From assembly GCA_049724395.1 (NCBI GenBank), contig JAUGWO010000063.1, positions 98,861-162,860 of the forward strand: a stretch of 64,000 nt of DNA. Direction: 5' to 3'. The translations under genes were made by a program, and so were the position numbers. Shown here in pieces: positions 46,393 to 56,734 of the stretch (positions are counted from its first letter, which is position 1; each line of letters starts with the position of its first letter). Below the pieces are notes generated by a model, which was not told the DNA's origin, made no database searches, and was given only the letters and a program-made list of their open reading frames with translations. Source of the DNA: Spongospora subterranea f. sp. subterranea (Eukaryota; Endomyxa: Phytomyxea; Phytomyxea; Plasmodiophorida).

Positions 46393-46899
46393 AAATAGTC
46401 GAAAGATGCAGTTGCTAACTGCATCAAATACAGTGACATATCACCCTTCAATTCCAGATTCAATTTCATCTGATATGTATTATCATCTGAAGATGGTATT
46501 TACCAATTGTGGGATAGTCAACCGTGTATTGTCACGTGCCATCGTATCACCGCTGTCGCCGGTTGTTTCCCAATAAATTCTTCATTTGCCCCTGATTCCT
46601 TGAGCCCGCCATCACCTCCGCCACCCTCTTTAAATCGCCATTGCGACCTGCCTTTAGCCAGTCACCGTTTCCGATAGTCACTTCGCGACGACCGAGGACG
46701 TTTTTTGAGATGCACGCGAATGTGGCTTGGCTTTGCTTGGGGTTTGAGAAAATTCATTGATCGAAGGGAAAACGAATGGGGAGAGGTGACTGGAGGGGTC
46801 GATAAAAAATAATACAAGCGATGAATGATCGTCGAGAGCCACGAACTTTCATGATAATCACTGGAACCCTCACAACAGAACACTATTCACTGATTCAGG
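46393..46899. other. No recognisable feature
   Basis: Between the tRNA and the LINE piece. No reverse transcriptase sequence is seen here, where the LINE would be expected to continue. Confidence 0.45.
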
Positions 46900-48553
46900 T
46901 CAGCTTTTGTTGCCAAAGGATGTGACATCTAATGTGTTGTTCTCTCTGGTTGGTATTTCAGGATTGTTCATAATTTTAAACTCCTCTTGTATTCCGTCTA
47001 GGTATGTGTGGTTTTCTGTATGATTTGAGCCAAATCTCTTATCGCTGGTATTTAGGTCTCCTGTAATGAGAATTGACTCGGTTTTTGTCTCTGCGAAGAT
47101 TTCGACCTGCTTCCAATATGCTCTTCTAGTTTGTCTGTCTATATCAGGTGGGATATATGTGTGTATCAGTATCATTTCGTCGTATAATTTAACAATTTGT
47201 GTTGTAATAGCGAATTGTCCAAAACATTGAATTGCCGGTGGATGTAGTTTCTATTTTGACTTGTTCTCGCCAAAATATTCCTGATTGTGTATATCGATCA
47301 TCACATTCGTAGTGTGGAAATCCATGAATATTACGGCGATGGTTTAGCTCTGAAACACAGATTACATCTGTTAGGTGTTGATTCGCAAAGTATGCCAGTT
47401 CGGTTGCCTTCTCCTCGCTCAATGAACATGCGTTCCATTGTGCTATAATCAGATGTCTATCATTTTTTACTTGTTTCGCTTGAACATTAAGCCTCGCAAA
47501 ACATTGTGTTATTTTCATTTGTCTTTTTTGTTTGGTGGAGGTATTGTTGTTAGACCATTTTTTGGCGGTCCTTATCTTTTCAAGTTTTTATAGCATTTCT
47601 TCTTTGTCCGTTTGTTCATTGTCTTTTTTTCCCATGTTACTGGAAATGTTGACTTTGCTATTAGTCAACAAATGGTATTGGTCTAAAAGTTGAATTGATT
47701 CATTCTCTCTAGTTATCAGAAGTTGTGGACGTCTGGTGGTGGTGCCGCTTGTGACAATGCTAAGCTTTTCCAGTTTTGCTGTAATTCGTTGGTCCTTAAT
47801 GATGTCGTTGGTGTTGAGGTTGTGTTGGTCACTGATTCGTTGTCAGTTATTTTTAATGAAACCTGTTTCGGTCCATTAACTGTCCGGTATTGTTGTTTCC
47901 CAATGTAATTTTTAACGTATTTCTCAAATTGGTCATGTGTTGTTGTACTGTTACTATCGATCAGAGTGTCTTCATCAATTGGAAAATAAAGTCCCATAAT
48001 GATTCAGTCTATTATGTCCCATCGGTGTTGATGATTTTCCATTCATGTGGGTCAATACATATATCGTACTCTTCCAATTAACGCTGTCTCGTAATTTCGG
48101 AGAAACGATTCTATCCATTTCTGTATATCAGAGATTTTGTTGCCTGACTGATTATGATTATGTTGATCTTATACATAAACGCTGCTAATCTAATTCAACC
48201 AATCCAGCCCAGTGCCGGTCCTGTTCCATTATATCAGAATATTCATCAAGAGTAAGATTTTCATTGTTGGGTAATGATCCGGCGTAGTTCAGTATGTTTG
48301 TCGCTATGGTTCTTCCCTGATTTGGGTCTCTGGCAATGTCACATATGTCTTTACGTAATTGCAGTACAGTCATGTCTGGTATTGCTCCTGACGTTCGAAT
48401 TGCTTCGAATGCACAGTTGCCTATACCTATTACATCTTTGAATATATATTTGTTGTTATAAATTGTAAGGCTACATGTGGTATGTAATCCGGTGCCATGT
48501 CCTCCTGTTCTTTGCTTCTTCCAGGGGAAATCTGGTTTTTCCTTTTGAGACAT
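46900..48553 (-). mobile_element. Non-LTR retrotransposon (LINE) piece: OTU-like domain and endonuclease
   Basis: Minus strand. 48553-48185 (122 codons): an OTU-type cysteine protease-like segment (IGNCAFEAIRTSGAIPD, cf. the OTU GDGNC-x-F motif; LTLDEYSDIMEQDRHWAGLV). 47997-47716: a Thr/Ser/Asn-rich linker. 47518-47189: start of an apurinic-type endonuclease (LIIAQWNACSLSEEKATELA, then CVSELN). 47175-46900: its second half with the catalytic GDLNT and an NTLDVT block. The endonuclease is broken once at about 47180. No reverse transcriptase follows, which is unusual because LINE copies normally lose the 5' rather than the 3' part. OTU domains are known in some retroelements. Confidence 0.65.
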
Positions 48554-49430
48554 TGGTGGCTTTACTTAACCGTCAAAACTTATGTAAAACACTGGGATCG
48601 AACACAGCTGATTTATCAGCAATTGAACATGACGATATATTGTCATTTAATGTCAATTTATTGGAGATTGGATATTCTATATGGTGGCAAATGGGCTATT
48701 CATAGGAATATGGAAGAGTTTACTAATACGAACTGGGAGAAAAGCCAATATACTGAATTGGAGAGAAATATTGTTGTCAGTCAAGTGTCTCCATTTGGTG
48801 GGAGTATCACAGGGGAAGACTCCACTGTGCATCCCTCAACTACCACCGATGGTAGTAGTTCACTCCAACCCTTCATAAGACTCGATTTCGATCGTCATCA
48901 TTTCGACGCGTGACTTGCGAAGTCTAAAGCGGAGTGTCAATGTGTTTGTCAACACCAAGTTCATGAATTATCTCGTCAACAATGGAATTGAATGGCAATC
49001 TACTGTGGAATACTCGTCAGAACAAAATGGGGTTTCCGAGAGACGCCATCTTACCCCCATGGACGCTGCCCGGGCAATGCTTGTTCACGCCCGATTACCC
49101 AAATCTTTCTAGGGACCTGCGGTTTTGACAGCATCTCATGTTCACAATGCTGCCCACATCCAAAGGACCATAACACCACTCCACACGAAGTTCTGAGGAG
49201 ATCCAAGCCAGACATTCGCTACTTGAGACCGTCGGTTGCGATGCTTATGGGTTTATCCCGCACGAGCTTCGCAAGAAACTGGATGCAAGAGCTCGTAAAG
49301 GAATCTCTATTGGTTATGCGAACCGTCAAAAGGGGTACATCCTTTTTCACCCTGACCTTGGAAAGTCGAAGGTGTACCGTAGCGTTGTCTTTAATGAAAA
49401 CGGATTTGGGAGTAGATTAGCGATAATTTC
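48500..49430 (+). mobile_element. Fossil Ty1/copia fragment, integrase region
   Basis: Fossil LTR retroelement, plus strand. The recognisable part is the integrase core of copia type (VNNGIEWQSTVEYSSEQNGV block near 48970-49040) with surrounding gag-pol-like sequence. Broken; no intact coding region. Confidence 0.55.
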
Positions 49431-50169
49431 CACGACTAAATCGGCCTGGGCCTTTTAAAGAATCCATTCGAAATCGGGGCCAAATGCAATACGTCCAAAA
49501 TGTTTTGGCTGTATCATCAAACTTATCTAGGCACTAATTTCGGCAATAAATTCGTCGAGAAGTTTGTTAATGCCATTTGGGATATTTAATTCTTGAATGA
49601 ATTGCGCTGATTTGATTCTTCCAAAATAGCTTAAAGCAGATTAACTTCGCCTTGTTCAGGCATTTTTTCAAAGGCTGGTATTCCAACAGATTTTGGGTTC
49701 TGGTTGGAGTAATGTACCAAAAAAAATGTTTGTCCACGACTGTTTGATAGAGGGAAGGTTTACTTTCCTGTCTTCCATATTCAGCTCAATGTTTGCTGAG
49801 CTAAAATGGGCGATCGTCTGTTCAGTCGAATAAATTGACTTTAGGACGGCCCCTGCCATCGGTATGATGGCATAGATGATGAGGCAGGTCATGACCCGAA
49901 GAAACGATGGCACAGCTTCAATAGCTCATCTTTTCGCTCCATCTGCACCTCGAAGGACAAGATGTACCATTGTTCCTTCGAGAAATGGCGGCTTGAAAAA
50001 AACCGACCACTCTTCTTTTACTATCGTAATCGGTGGCACTTCCATTGAGGTCCCACCGTGTATCCCTGATCGAGCAATGGGTTGGAGGAAGGATGGAAGC
50101 ACATTAATCTTCCTGAAGTAATACGCCTATCGGCAACTGGTACGAACAACGTAACAGCCAAAACACAGA
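49431..50169. other. Unassigned, upstream of the piggyBac-like element
   Basis: Contains an open frame (49876-50121) that may be N-terminal sequence of the piggyBac-like transposase. The 5' end of the element (a TTAA followed by CCCTGATCGG) was not found here. Confidence 0.3.
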
Positions 50170-50199
50170 ACTTTTGGCGATTTGTAGCAACGTCAGAAG

Positions 50200-53100
50200 G
50201 TTGATAAAAAGTCAACAAATTACGTTGAGCGATTGTGAATTCTTTTGTTATGGAATTAATCACGAATTACGTGATGCACTGCGTGATGGGATCCCCGTCG
50301 GCAATCCGTTTCCGGCAAGGTCCTGGTAGCGTTCATCAAAGTTTTGATGTATCTCTCGATATATGTTGTCACGCTCAGTACGCTTGCTTTATCCAGATGC
50401 GGAGAACTGCTACAGTGTCTCTTTTACCATCATCATGAACGCTTTCAAGCGCAAACACCATTCGGAATCGACCTTGACGGACAGAGGTAGCGTTTTTGAG
50501 GACAGCATCCGAACCCGCATTCGTTCCTGCAACCACAATTCTATTAATTGATGATGATGAGTATCGATTGAAATCTGCTCTATCTGAACAAATGGGTTTT
50601 ACCAGAGTAATGCGAAGAAGACGTTTGGAATCGTCTCAACCAATGCCGTATCTTTAACAACTGGGCTGCCTCTCGGAATGCGCTTGTTGAGAAAAAGTGA
50701 TAGTTTTGCAGATGCGGTTCGTATGGTTCTCATGCATTTTCATTCAGTGCAACTGCCTGAACAAGTTAAGGGCACACTTGATTTGCTTGGACCGAGGATA
50801 CAACGGCCCGAGTTTGATAGAATATCTGTTGAAGTGTGGTTTCCAGCTTCTAGGAACTCATAAAAGAATGACATCTTTTCCTTTTGTTTTCGTTGACGCT
50901 CAAAGCAAAATAGGATCCAGAAAGCCATCAATGTGTTTCAATTTTTTTTTCTAACTCAAAGTTTTTTGACCAGAATGGTGCCCGAACTGGGTTGTAAATC
51001 ATGTATCTGGCCAAGAAGCGGTATGGGGACAGGAATTTGTATGCCATCGCTTACCGAAGTGGCAGAGGACATGTGGCAACTCTAATTGCCAGCAATCCTC
51101 GAGCGGGTTCATGGATTGACGTTCCCAAAACCCGTCATCGGGTCACCATGTCCGTTCCAGGGCAAGAACTGATCCAGCAAACTATCAATCGCTATATGGA
51201 GGCCCTAATTGACGCTGAAAGAGGATTTGACTGACACATTATGCGAGCAGGTTGTTGTTTGGTGACGTCCACATTAGCAAGTGCTGCAGTTCGTGCGTTT
51301 ACAACATATATTGGCCCGGAGTAGATGGCTTTGCTCCGTCGATTGCAAATTCTAACATCTGATGCGCTTGTGCCAAAGGGAAATTGTCCAGACGTGTCTG
51401 CATAGCAACTCAATCAATTGACAATTCCACAGTTGAGAGAACTTGCTAGCAACTTACAGCCGCAGCGCAACGGGACAAAACAATCGTCGATCGTTCGAAT
51501 CCGTGGTGCCATTAATTCTATGCGAATGATGAAGAAGTGGTTCATCTGACTAATCAACCCTCAAAGTAGAAGGTTCAAAACGCGGGCTTGGTGAAGGCAT
51601 TGCCTTCTTTGATCGATTGTCCATTGTTCTGATCTGGTCATCGTGAACGCAGAAACTGTTCATAGAGGACTCCTCCACAGTTTAGCTGTTCCAACAATGG
51701 CGAAATCTGTCGATGGAATTTGCGTTATGCTGTCAACTACAGCGGCTGAGGATGAGGAACTTTTGTTCGCATTCTGTGGGCGACACCGATCACCGTAATC
51801 AAAAAAGCAAAAAAGCGGCTAGAACGCTCTTGTAACAGTTCGCAAGAGGTAGCACAACAGTTTTCTAGAATCGACGCTTGTTCGGACCTGATTCCTTTGT
51901 TGGTTTGGACGCCTGATTATCGCGGAAAGGTGCTTCACCATGCATCACCCACAACGTGTTCTCGAGTACTGTTTGTTGTTGCCTGTGATCAGGCAATCAT
52001 TTACGCGGCCTTGATCGAGTTTGATTTATTCAGATTTGATTCAATATTCCGGTATCATGACGATGATTACTTTCTTGGTCGAGCCAATGCTGGAACCTGA
52101 GTTCCTGATTGGCGCTCCTGTTGCAAGTGTCTGGCTGGGGCAACACGTTTACGACGCTCGGCATTCCACGGTTTGCCTCCTGACCACGAAATTGTGTCCT
52201 ACGTGATTTCAATGTGGAACCACACCAAAGAAGGGCAAAATGTCGTTTCAAGGCAATTAAAGAATGTAAAGTGGATTTCCGCTCCCTGACTCTTCGGGCC
52301 TACATTGACATTAGATGTATTATTTCGTCCTTCATCAACGCTCATCATCTTCACCGACTGTTACAAAATGAACACAAACTCAACAGCGTTGACAGTTACC
52401 AACAATGGAGACGTCGTGAGAATGGTTCAAGAATAAATCCTTACCCCAGGATGTCCGACCGCAGCTCCAGTGACATTGTTGGAGGTAGATTGTCATTGCC
52501 TCAACCATCGAGACCGGAACAACATGCTCAAGGTGTCCATGTCTAAAGTGTTCCAAATATCGAAGGAGGAATTTACAACAAAGCAGAAAATTTTGTGGTC
52601 CGGCTGACGGTATCAGCTGAATGGCCACACGCACGTTCCAGCAGGCGCTGGCTTCTGTGCGATGGAAGAACAATATCATATTGCACAACTTGTGGTGTGA
52701 ATATATGTTCGACGGCCCATCACCGTTACAGTATCGCAAATCCTGCTGGGGACCCCAATCAGTGCTTAAGCTGGAGGAGGCTGAGCAACCAGTTGCCAGA
52801 GACCACCCCCGCCCATTCCAACAAGTCAGCAGCAAGCTGATCAACAGAAAGCAAGTGGTAAGCAGACTTAACGCCATGGACTGTGAATTTCTAACCGTCC
52901 GTCTAAGGGAACGGATTACGCCGTCGACCTCGTTCTCATGGGTCAAACTAAGTCGAAAACGCATTCCAATAAAGTGATATATGAACTGTAAATGCCTTGA
53001 GAGGCGGTATATATTATATACCGCCCCATATAAAGGTCCGTGTCAATTTTTATGGTGATTTCGCATTTGTTTTTTGTAAAAAACAAAAAAAGGTTTCAGA

Positions 53101-53247
53101 AAAAAATTTACTACTATTTGTAGTTAGAAAATTTGCCATTCCACAGGTTTTTCTTATCAAATTTTCCCGTAAAACCAATATTTTGCGAATTATGGTAAAA
53201 AGATCGTTGTGGTATATAATATATACCGCCACGGGGTCCGATCAGGG
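50200..53247 (+). mobile_element. piggyBac-like DNA transposon, left copy
   Basis: Plus strand, transposase in several broken frames. Catalytic-type landmarks in order: SIDDDEYRLKSALSEQMGF (first Asp block, near 50555-50610), LDRGYNGPSLIEYLLKCGF with GTHKRM (second Asp block, about 50790-50870), an internal SAP-like segment around 51410-51510, and a block near 52210-52370 matching the YNxTKGGVD..INA pattern (WNHTKEGQNVVS; third Asp position altered here, Asp retained in the right copy). The 3' end reads GGGGTCCGATCAGGG followed by TTAA at 53248-53251, just as piggyBac elements end (..AGGG-TTAA). Several frame breaks; not functional as it stands. Confidence 0.7.
53003..53230. repeat. Paired GGCGGTATATA palindromes near the piggyBac end
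   Basis: Near-palindromes GGCGGTATATATTATATACC (53003-53025) and GGTATATAATATATACCGCC (53211-53230) flank an AT-rich stretch. The right arm has the same pair (60752-60771, 60955-60977). They lie just inside the element end and partly in the frame of the transposase C-terminus; possibly subterminal binding sites. Confidence 0.6.
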
Positions 53248-53336
53248 TTAAGGAAACTGCGGACCGGGTTTTACCAAATCCTCAGACTGTCCATTTTTAG
53301 TGAAATCCACAATACGAGCTGTACGAATTTACACCG

Positions 53337-54320
53337 ATTCCGGTATTTAGTGTGGACACATAATTAGTGTGTACGATATCTTTATTAGTGTGGTACACAC
53401 TAATACTGTGACAATATGAATTTTTGCGTCACGGAGTTTACGGGGCCATATTTTGACAGAAAAAGCAGAATCTAGAATCAAAACTCTTGGTGCGCGTCTA
53501 CGCTATCTTGTTGCATGCGCCACAGATAAGATTCAACCATGCGACTCTTTTGTAATATCAAAAATTAAGGATGAATGGACGCGAAGATGGGAGCTGTATA
53601 AATTTGAGCAAATCGAGAGTGGAGTCGGCTTCAAAAACATAGGTCGGAAAGATGGAAGAAATTCTGGAGCGATCAAGAATCCTAAGAAGACCTGGTTTTT
53701 GCAGCTGGCACCAGATTGCGTTCGAGCAGTTAATGCAATGCGCAATGAGAACGGCGTGTCGTACGTACGCAAAGCGATGATTCGCTGCGGTTTGTGACTG
53801 GATTTACACGGGCAATGGCACACCGGTCAGCTGTCTCTCGAATTGCAGACGATTATCAAAAATAATCGCCAGTATTTCATGGCAAATTCGTCCCGGCTTT
53901 TAATAGTTTAAAGAGGACTATGAAAACATTCTCATCGAAAAAGACGTTCACGATCTTGCCGCGTAAACGTTGATAAACAGAATCCCCACTCGTAACCCAA
54001 TGATTTTGTCAGAATATTTGCAATTGGCTTTTGAGCATCTTCTGCAGTTCCGATGACAGCTGCCCGTATGTCATTACCCATAACGACCATAGATCACCCC
54101 GGGGTGTAAGATTTGTTTGCGTTGACAATCCGCACGTCTCCAGCAAAAAAAGACATCGATGTTAGAGCAGAGGGGACCATAGTCCACATCGCGTGCCAAA
54201 TTTTATTTTTTTATACACACTAATTTTGGTAATACAAGATTAGTGTGTTACACACTAAATGTACTGCGCATTAATCAGTGTGTGTACAATTTATTAGTGT
54301 GTTACACACTGTAACGAATT
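53337..54320 (+). mobile_element. Internally deleted pogo-like element, left copy
   Basis: The ends carry several TTAGTGTG/CACACTAA motifs in both orientations (53340-53410 and 54215-54320). Between them lies only the C-terminal part of a pogo/DDE_1 transposase (about 53415-53796: ATDKIQPCDSFVISKIKDEW, equivalent to the LQPxDxxxxxxxK block; ends VRKAMIRCGL). The upstream HTH and most catalytic residues are absent, so it is a non-autonomous derivative. Confidence 0.55.
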
Positions 54321-54653
54321 TAGTTGTTACCCACCCACCAACAACCCACGCAGTTTAAAACTGCGTACTACACGGTAACAACCCAACCTTTTAAGTCGGT
54401 TTTTATGACTTTTTTTTGAATAAAATGACGGTCTGTGTGCTAGTGTTCCAGTACCAAGTCCTAGGAGTACTAATCGATGATGTCGTGGAAGCCGGATGGA
54501 AGACGGGGCTGTCGTATCATTTCAAACCGAGTGCATGCCATTTTTGAGCGTTGCGGACAACGACATTCCAAAGAAGCCGAATTAGGCTGGAGCAGCCTGT
54601 TTTTGAGAAGAGTTTATAGCGGCTCAGACGAGAAAATGGAATAATTGACCGCT
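54321..54653. other. Shared inner segment of the inverted repeat
   Basis: Conserved in both arms. On the plus strand it contains VVEAGWKTGLSYHFKPSACH, a diverged copy of the C-terminal motif of the central transposon ORF (GWTAGLSYHLKGECM). Confidence 0.5.
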
Positions 54654-56700
54654 TTATCCAAAATTATGAAGCGTTTGTTTGTGGTCTATCAACCGTTTCA
54701 GCTCGTCCTTCTCCTCAGCGCTCAGCAACAGCATGCACTCGCCTTTCAAATGGTACGACAGCCCAGCCGTCCATCCCTTTGCGAGGTTCGTTCGCTGCCG
54801 TTTGTACAGCCGCCTATCGCCTCTTTCCATGGCTTGATTACAGCCGACGCATACAGGGCGAGGACCTTTTGCCGAAACCACCTGGATGGACAGACCCATT
54901 GGCATCCGGGATTGCTTATTGTGAACGTTATCAGAACCGTGGGCATCGGCAAACTTCAATATAGACGCTTTCACATCTAGATCGTCATCGTCACATTCCG
55001 AGTCCATCATGGTCAACGCGGTCGAGGTTGTTAGCGGAACAGGCTGTAGCCGGTTCTTCAGGTACCATATCCTGGCGATGGCATATTTTGACTGTCGGTA
55101 TGCCGGTATCGTCTGCCATCGCAATTTGCGATCCAGTAGTCCATCATATAATAGGGGCCGACCGTGGATAAACACATGTCCAAAAAAATGATTACCGCTT
55201 GAATTCGTATAAATAATGGCCGCAAGATCATACTGCCATTCCCCAATGGTGATTGTTTCTGCAGGCTTCGCCACCATTGGAGACTCAGTCACGACGACTG
55301 GAATGTCCAATATTGCTGGATACGTTAGCATTTGCTTTGCATCCTCCCGACGCAGACCGCGACATGCCCAGCGATATACATCCGTACAGTTGCCATCAGC
55401 ATCTATTTCGACTTGAATCAGCCTTCGAAACGCGTCGTCCGGTGCACCGGCAATGTCCTGCGACAACAGCCGTCACGTCGCAAGGACTTTCAGAAGCTTC
55501 GAAGAAAGTTTCCAGCGCTTGTTGGTTTAGGTTGCGCGTCATCGCGCTTAGGTTGAGACTTATGTGTGTTCTTTCACAGTTCTTGGAGAAACGCGGTGCC
55601 TTCAAGCAGAAATCCGACCCACAAATGGATGCAGACGTTGTGGTGAATTTAAAGAGGTTTGGGGATTTATCCACAAAAACGTCATCAATACTGCCCCACA
55701 TGTCATGACAGCCCGTTGGTTCCATCATCAGCGTCTTTGTGCACCAAACAAAACGTGCACGATCATAGCATTCCGCAGCCAAAAGCGACAACACCTCTTT
55801 CAGAACAGGGTCATCGCCTGCTTGCGTTAGCCCGGAGTACTTATTCATAAAGAAGATTAGCATTAGTGCAGTATCCATAGCACAGGTGTTTGTCGCGGCG
55901 AAGTCGCCATACTTGAAACTCCAAGGTATGCCAAAAGACTCCATATGCAAATCGTCTCCGACCTTCGGGACGAGTTTCCTACTGCCTTTGGGACGTCCAA
56001 TCCTAGGATTCGATGCGAAATCACTGTTTTTGTCTGGAGGGCGCCCGTCATTAACATATTTGCTTTTTTTCGCCGGTTTTTTATATCGCAGCGCTGCTCC
56101 TTCCTTGGCAAGTGCATAGTCCATTTGTATCTGTTTTACATAACGATATGAATGGTCCATACATTCTGCGATTGACAGCTTTTTCCAATGGGGCACAACG
56201 TTGAAAGTCTCCACCGAGACATTCCTGCGCGTTGGTGTTGTCCGACAGTAGGGAGAGGTCTGCTTTCGCCATTGCTGGAAATATATGCTGGCCACGAACT
56301 ACGTGCCATGTGAGCCACTTCTTGATTTTGGGTATTTCGGATCAGGTCATGAACTTGCCAGACGAAGGCTGCCCAGAGTCTATTTTCAAGAGACCACAAA
56401 CGGACGTGTAAAATGCTGATTCTTTACCAGGCGGGACCAACGCGCCGTTTCTGCGTACCCTCGTCAGTGTCCTTTTTAAGTGGACAGAACAGCACCGGTA
56501 GTATCTCTCGAGGACGACATCAACATCTGCTGACACTTTACAATGAGTCCGCAATGCCATTTCAAAACCGGCTCGCTCTGCATCAGAAAAATCGCGAAGT
56601 GTTGCCAGGAAAAGTTGACTCCCATTCGCTAAGATCATGCGACATAGACATTGTCTGGAAGAGTGCCGCAAAATGGCTGGCATAGTGCAGGGCACTCTTG
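54654..56700 (-). mobile_element. 3' part of a Mutator-like DNA transposon with a ubiquitin-protease-like ORF
   Basis: Three minus-strand frames. 56695-56342: transposase C-terminal block (RDFSDAERAGFEMALRTHCK, SVHLKRTLTRVRRNGALVPP), the D-[FW]-S-x-AE-x-x-GF pattern of MULE-like transposases. 56295-55396 (299 aa): LSDNTNAQECLG-type region in an overlapping frame, basic spacer, then TNTCAMDTALMLIFFMNKYS, which looks like a USP (C19) Cys box. 55466-54654 (270 aa): SGNHFFGHVFIHGRPLLYDG, which looks like the matching His box, a CVGCNQ zinc-like pair, and the C-terminus ELKRLIDHKQTLHNFG. The two long frames overlap by 71 bp in different phases, so a one-base slip separates the Cys and His parts. 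The 5' portion is replaced by a gypsy fossil at about 56735. Confidence 0.5.
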
Positions 56701-56734
56701 CCCATCAATATCGATATCAGCAACGGGATTGTTC

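Larger units (their letters stand above)
50170..54720 (+). repeat. Left arm of giant inverted repeat
   Basis: Reverse complement of about 59225-64000. Colinear landmarks: piggyBac-like element, TTAA, pogo-derived element, then a segment ending near CAACCGTTTCAGCTCGT. The right arm continues beyond the window. Confidence 0.9.

Noticed and set aside
46245-46469. 74-aa minus-strand frame containing FDYLLVWPNGQGA
   Set aside because: Looks slightly like a Rab N-terminus but is read from the tRNA-Arg gene.
52621-52977. Independent host gene in the left arm
   Set aside because: It is the C-terminal part of the piggyBac-like transposase, as shown by the mirrored copy at 60858-61653.
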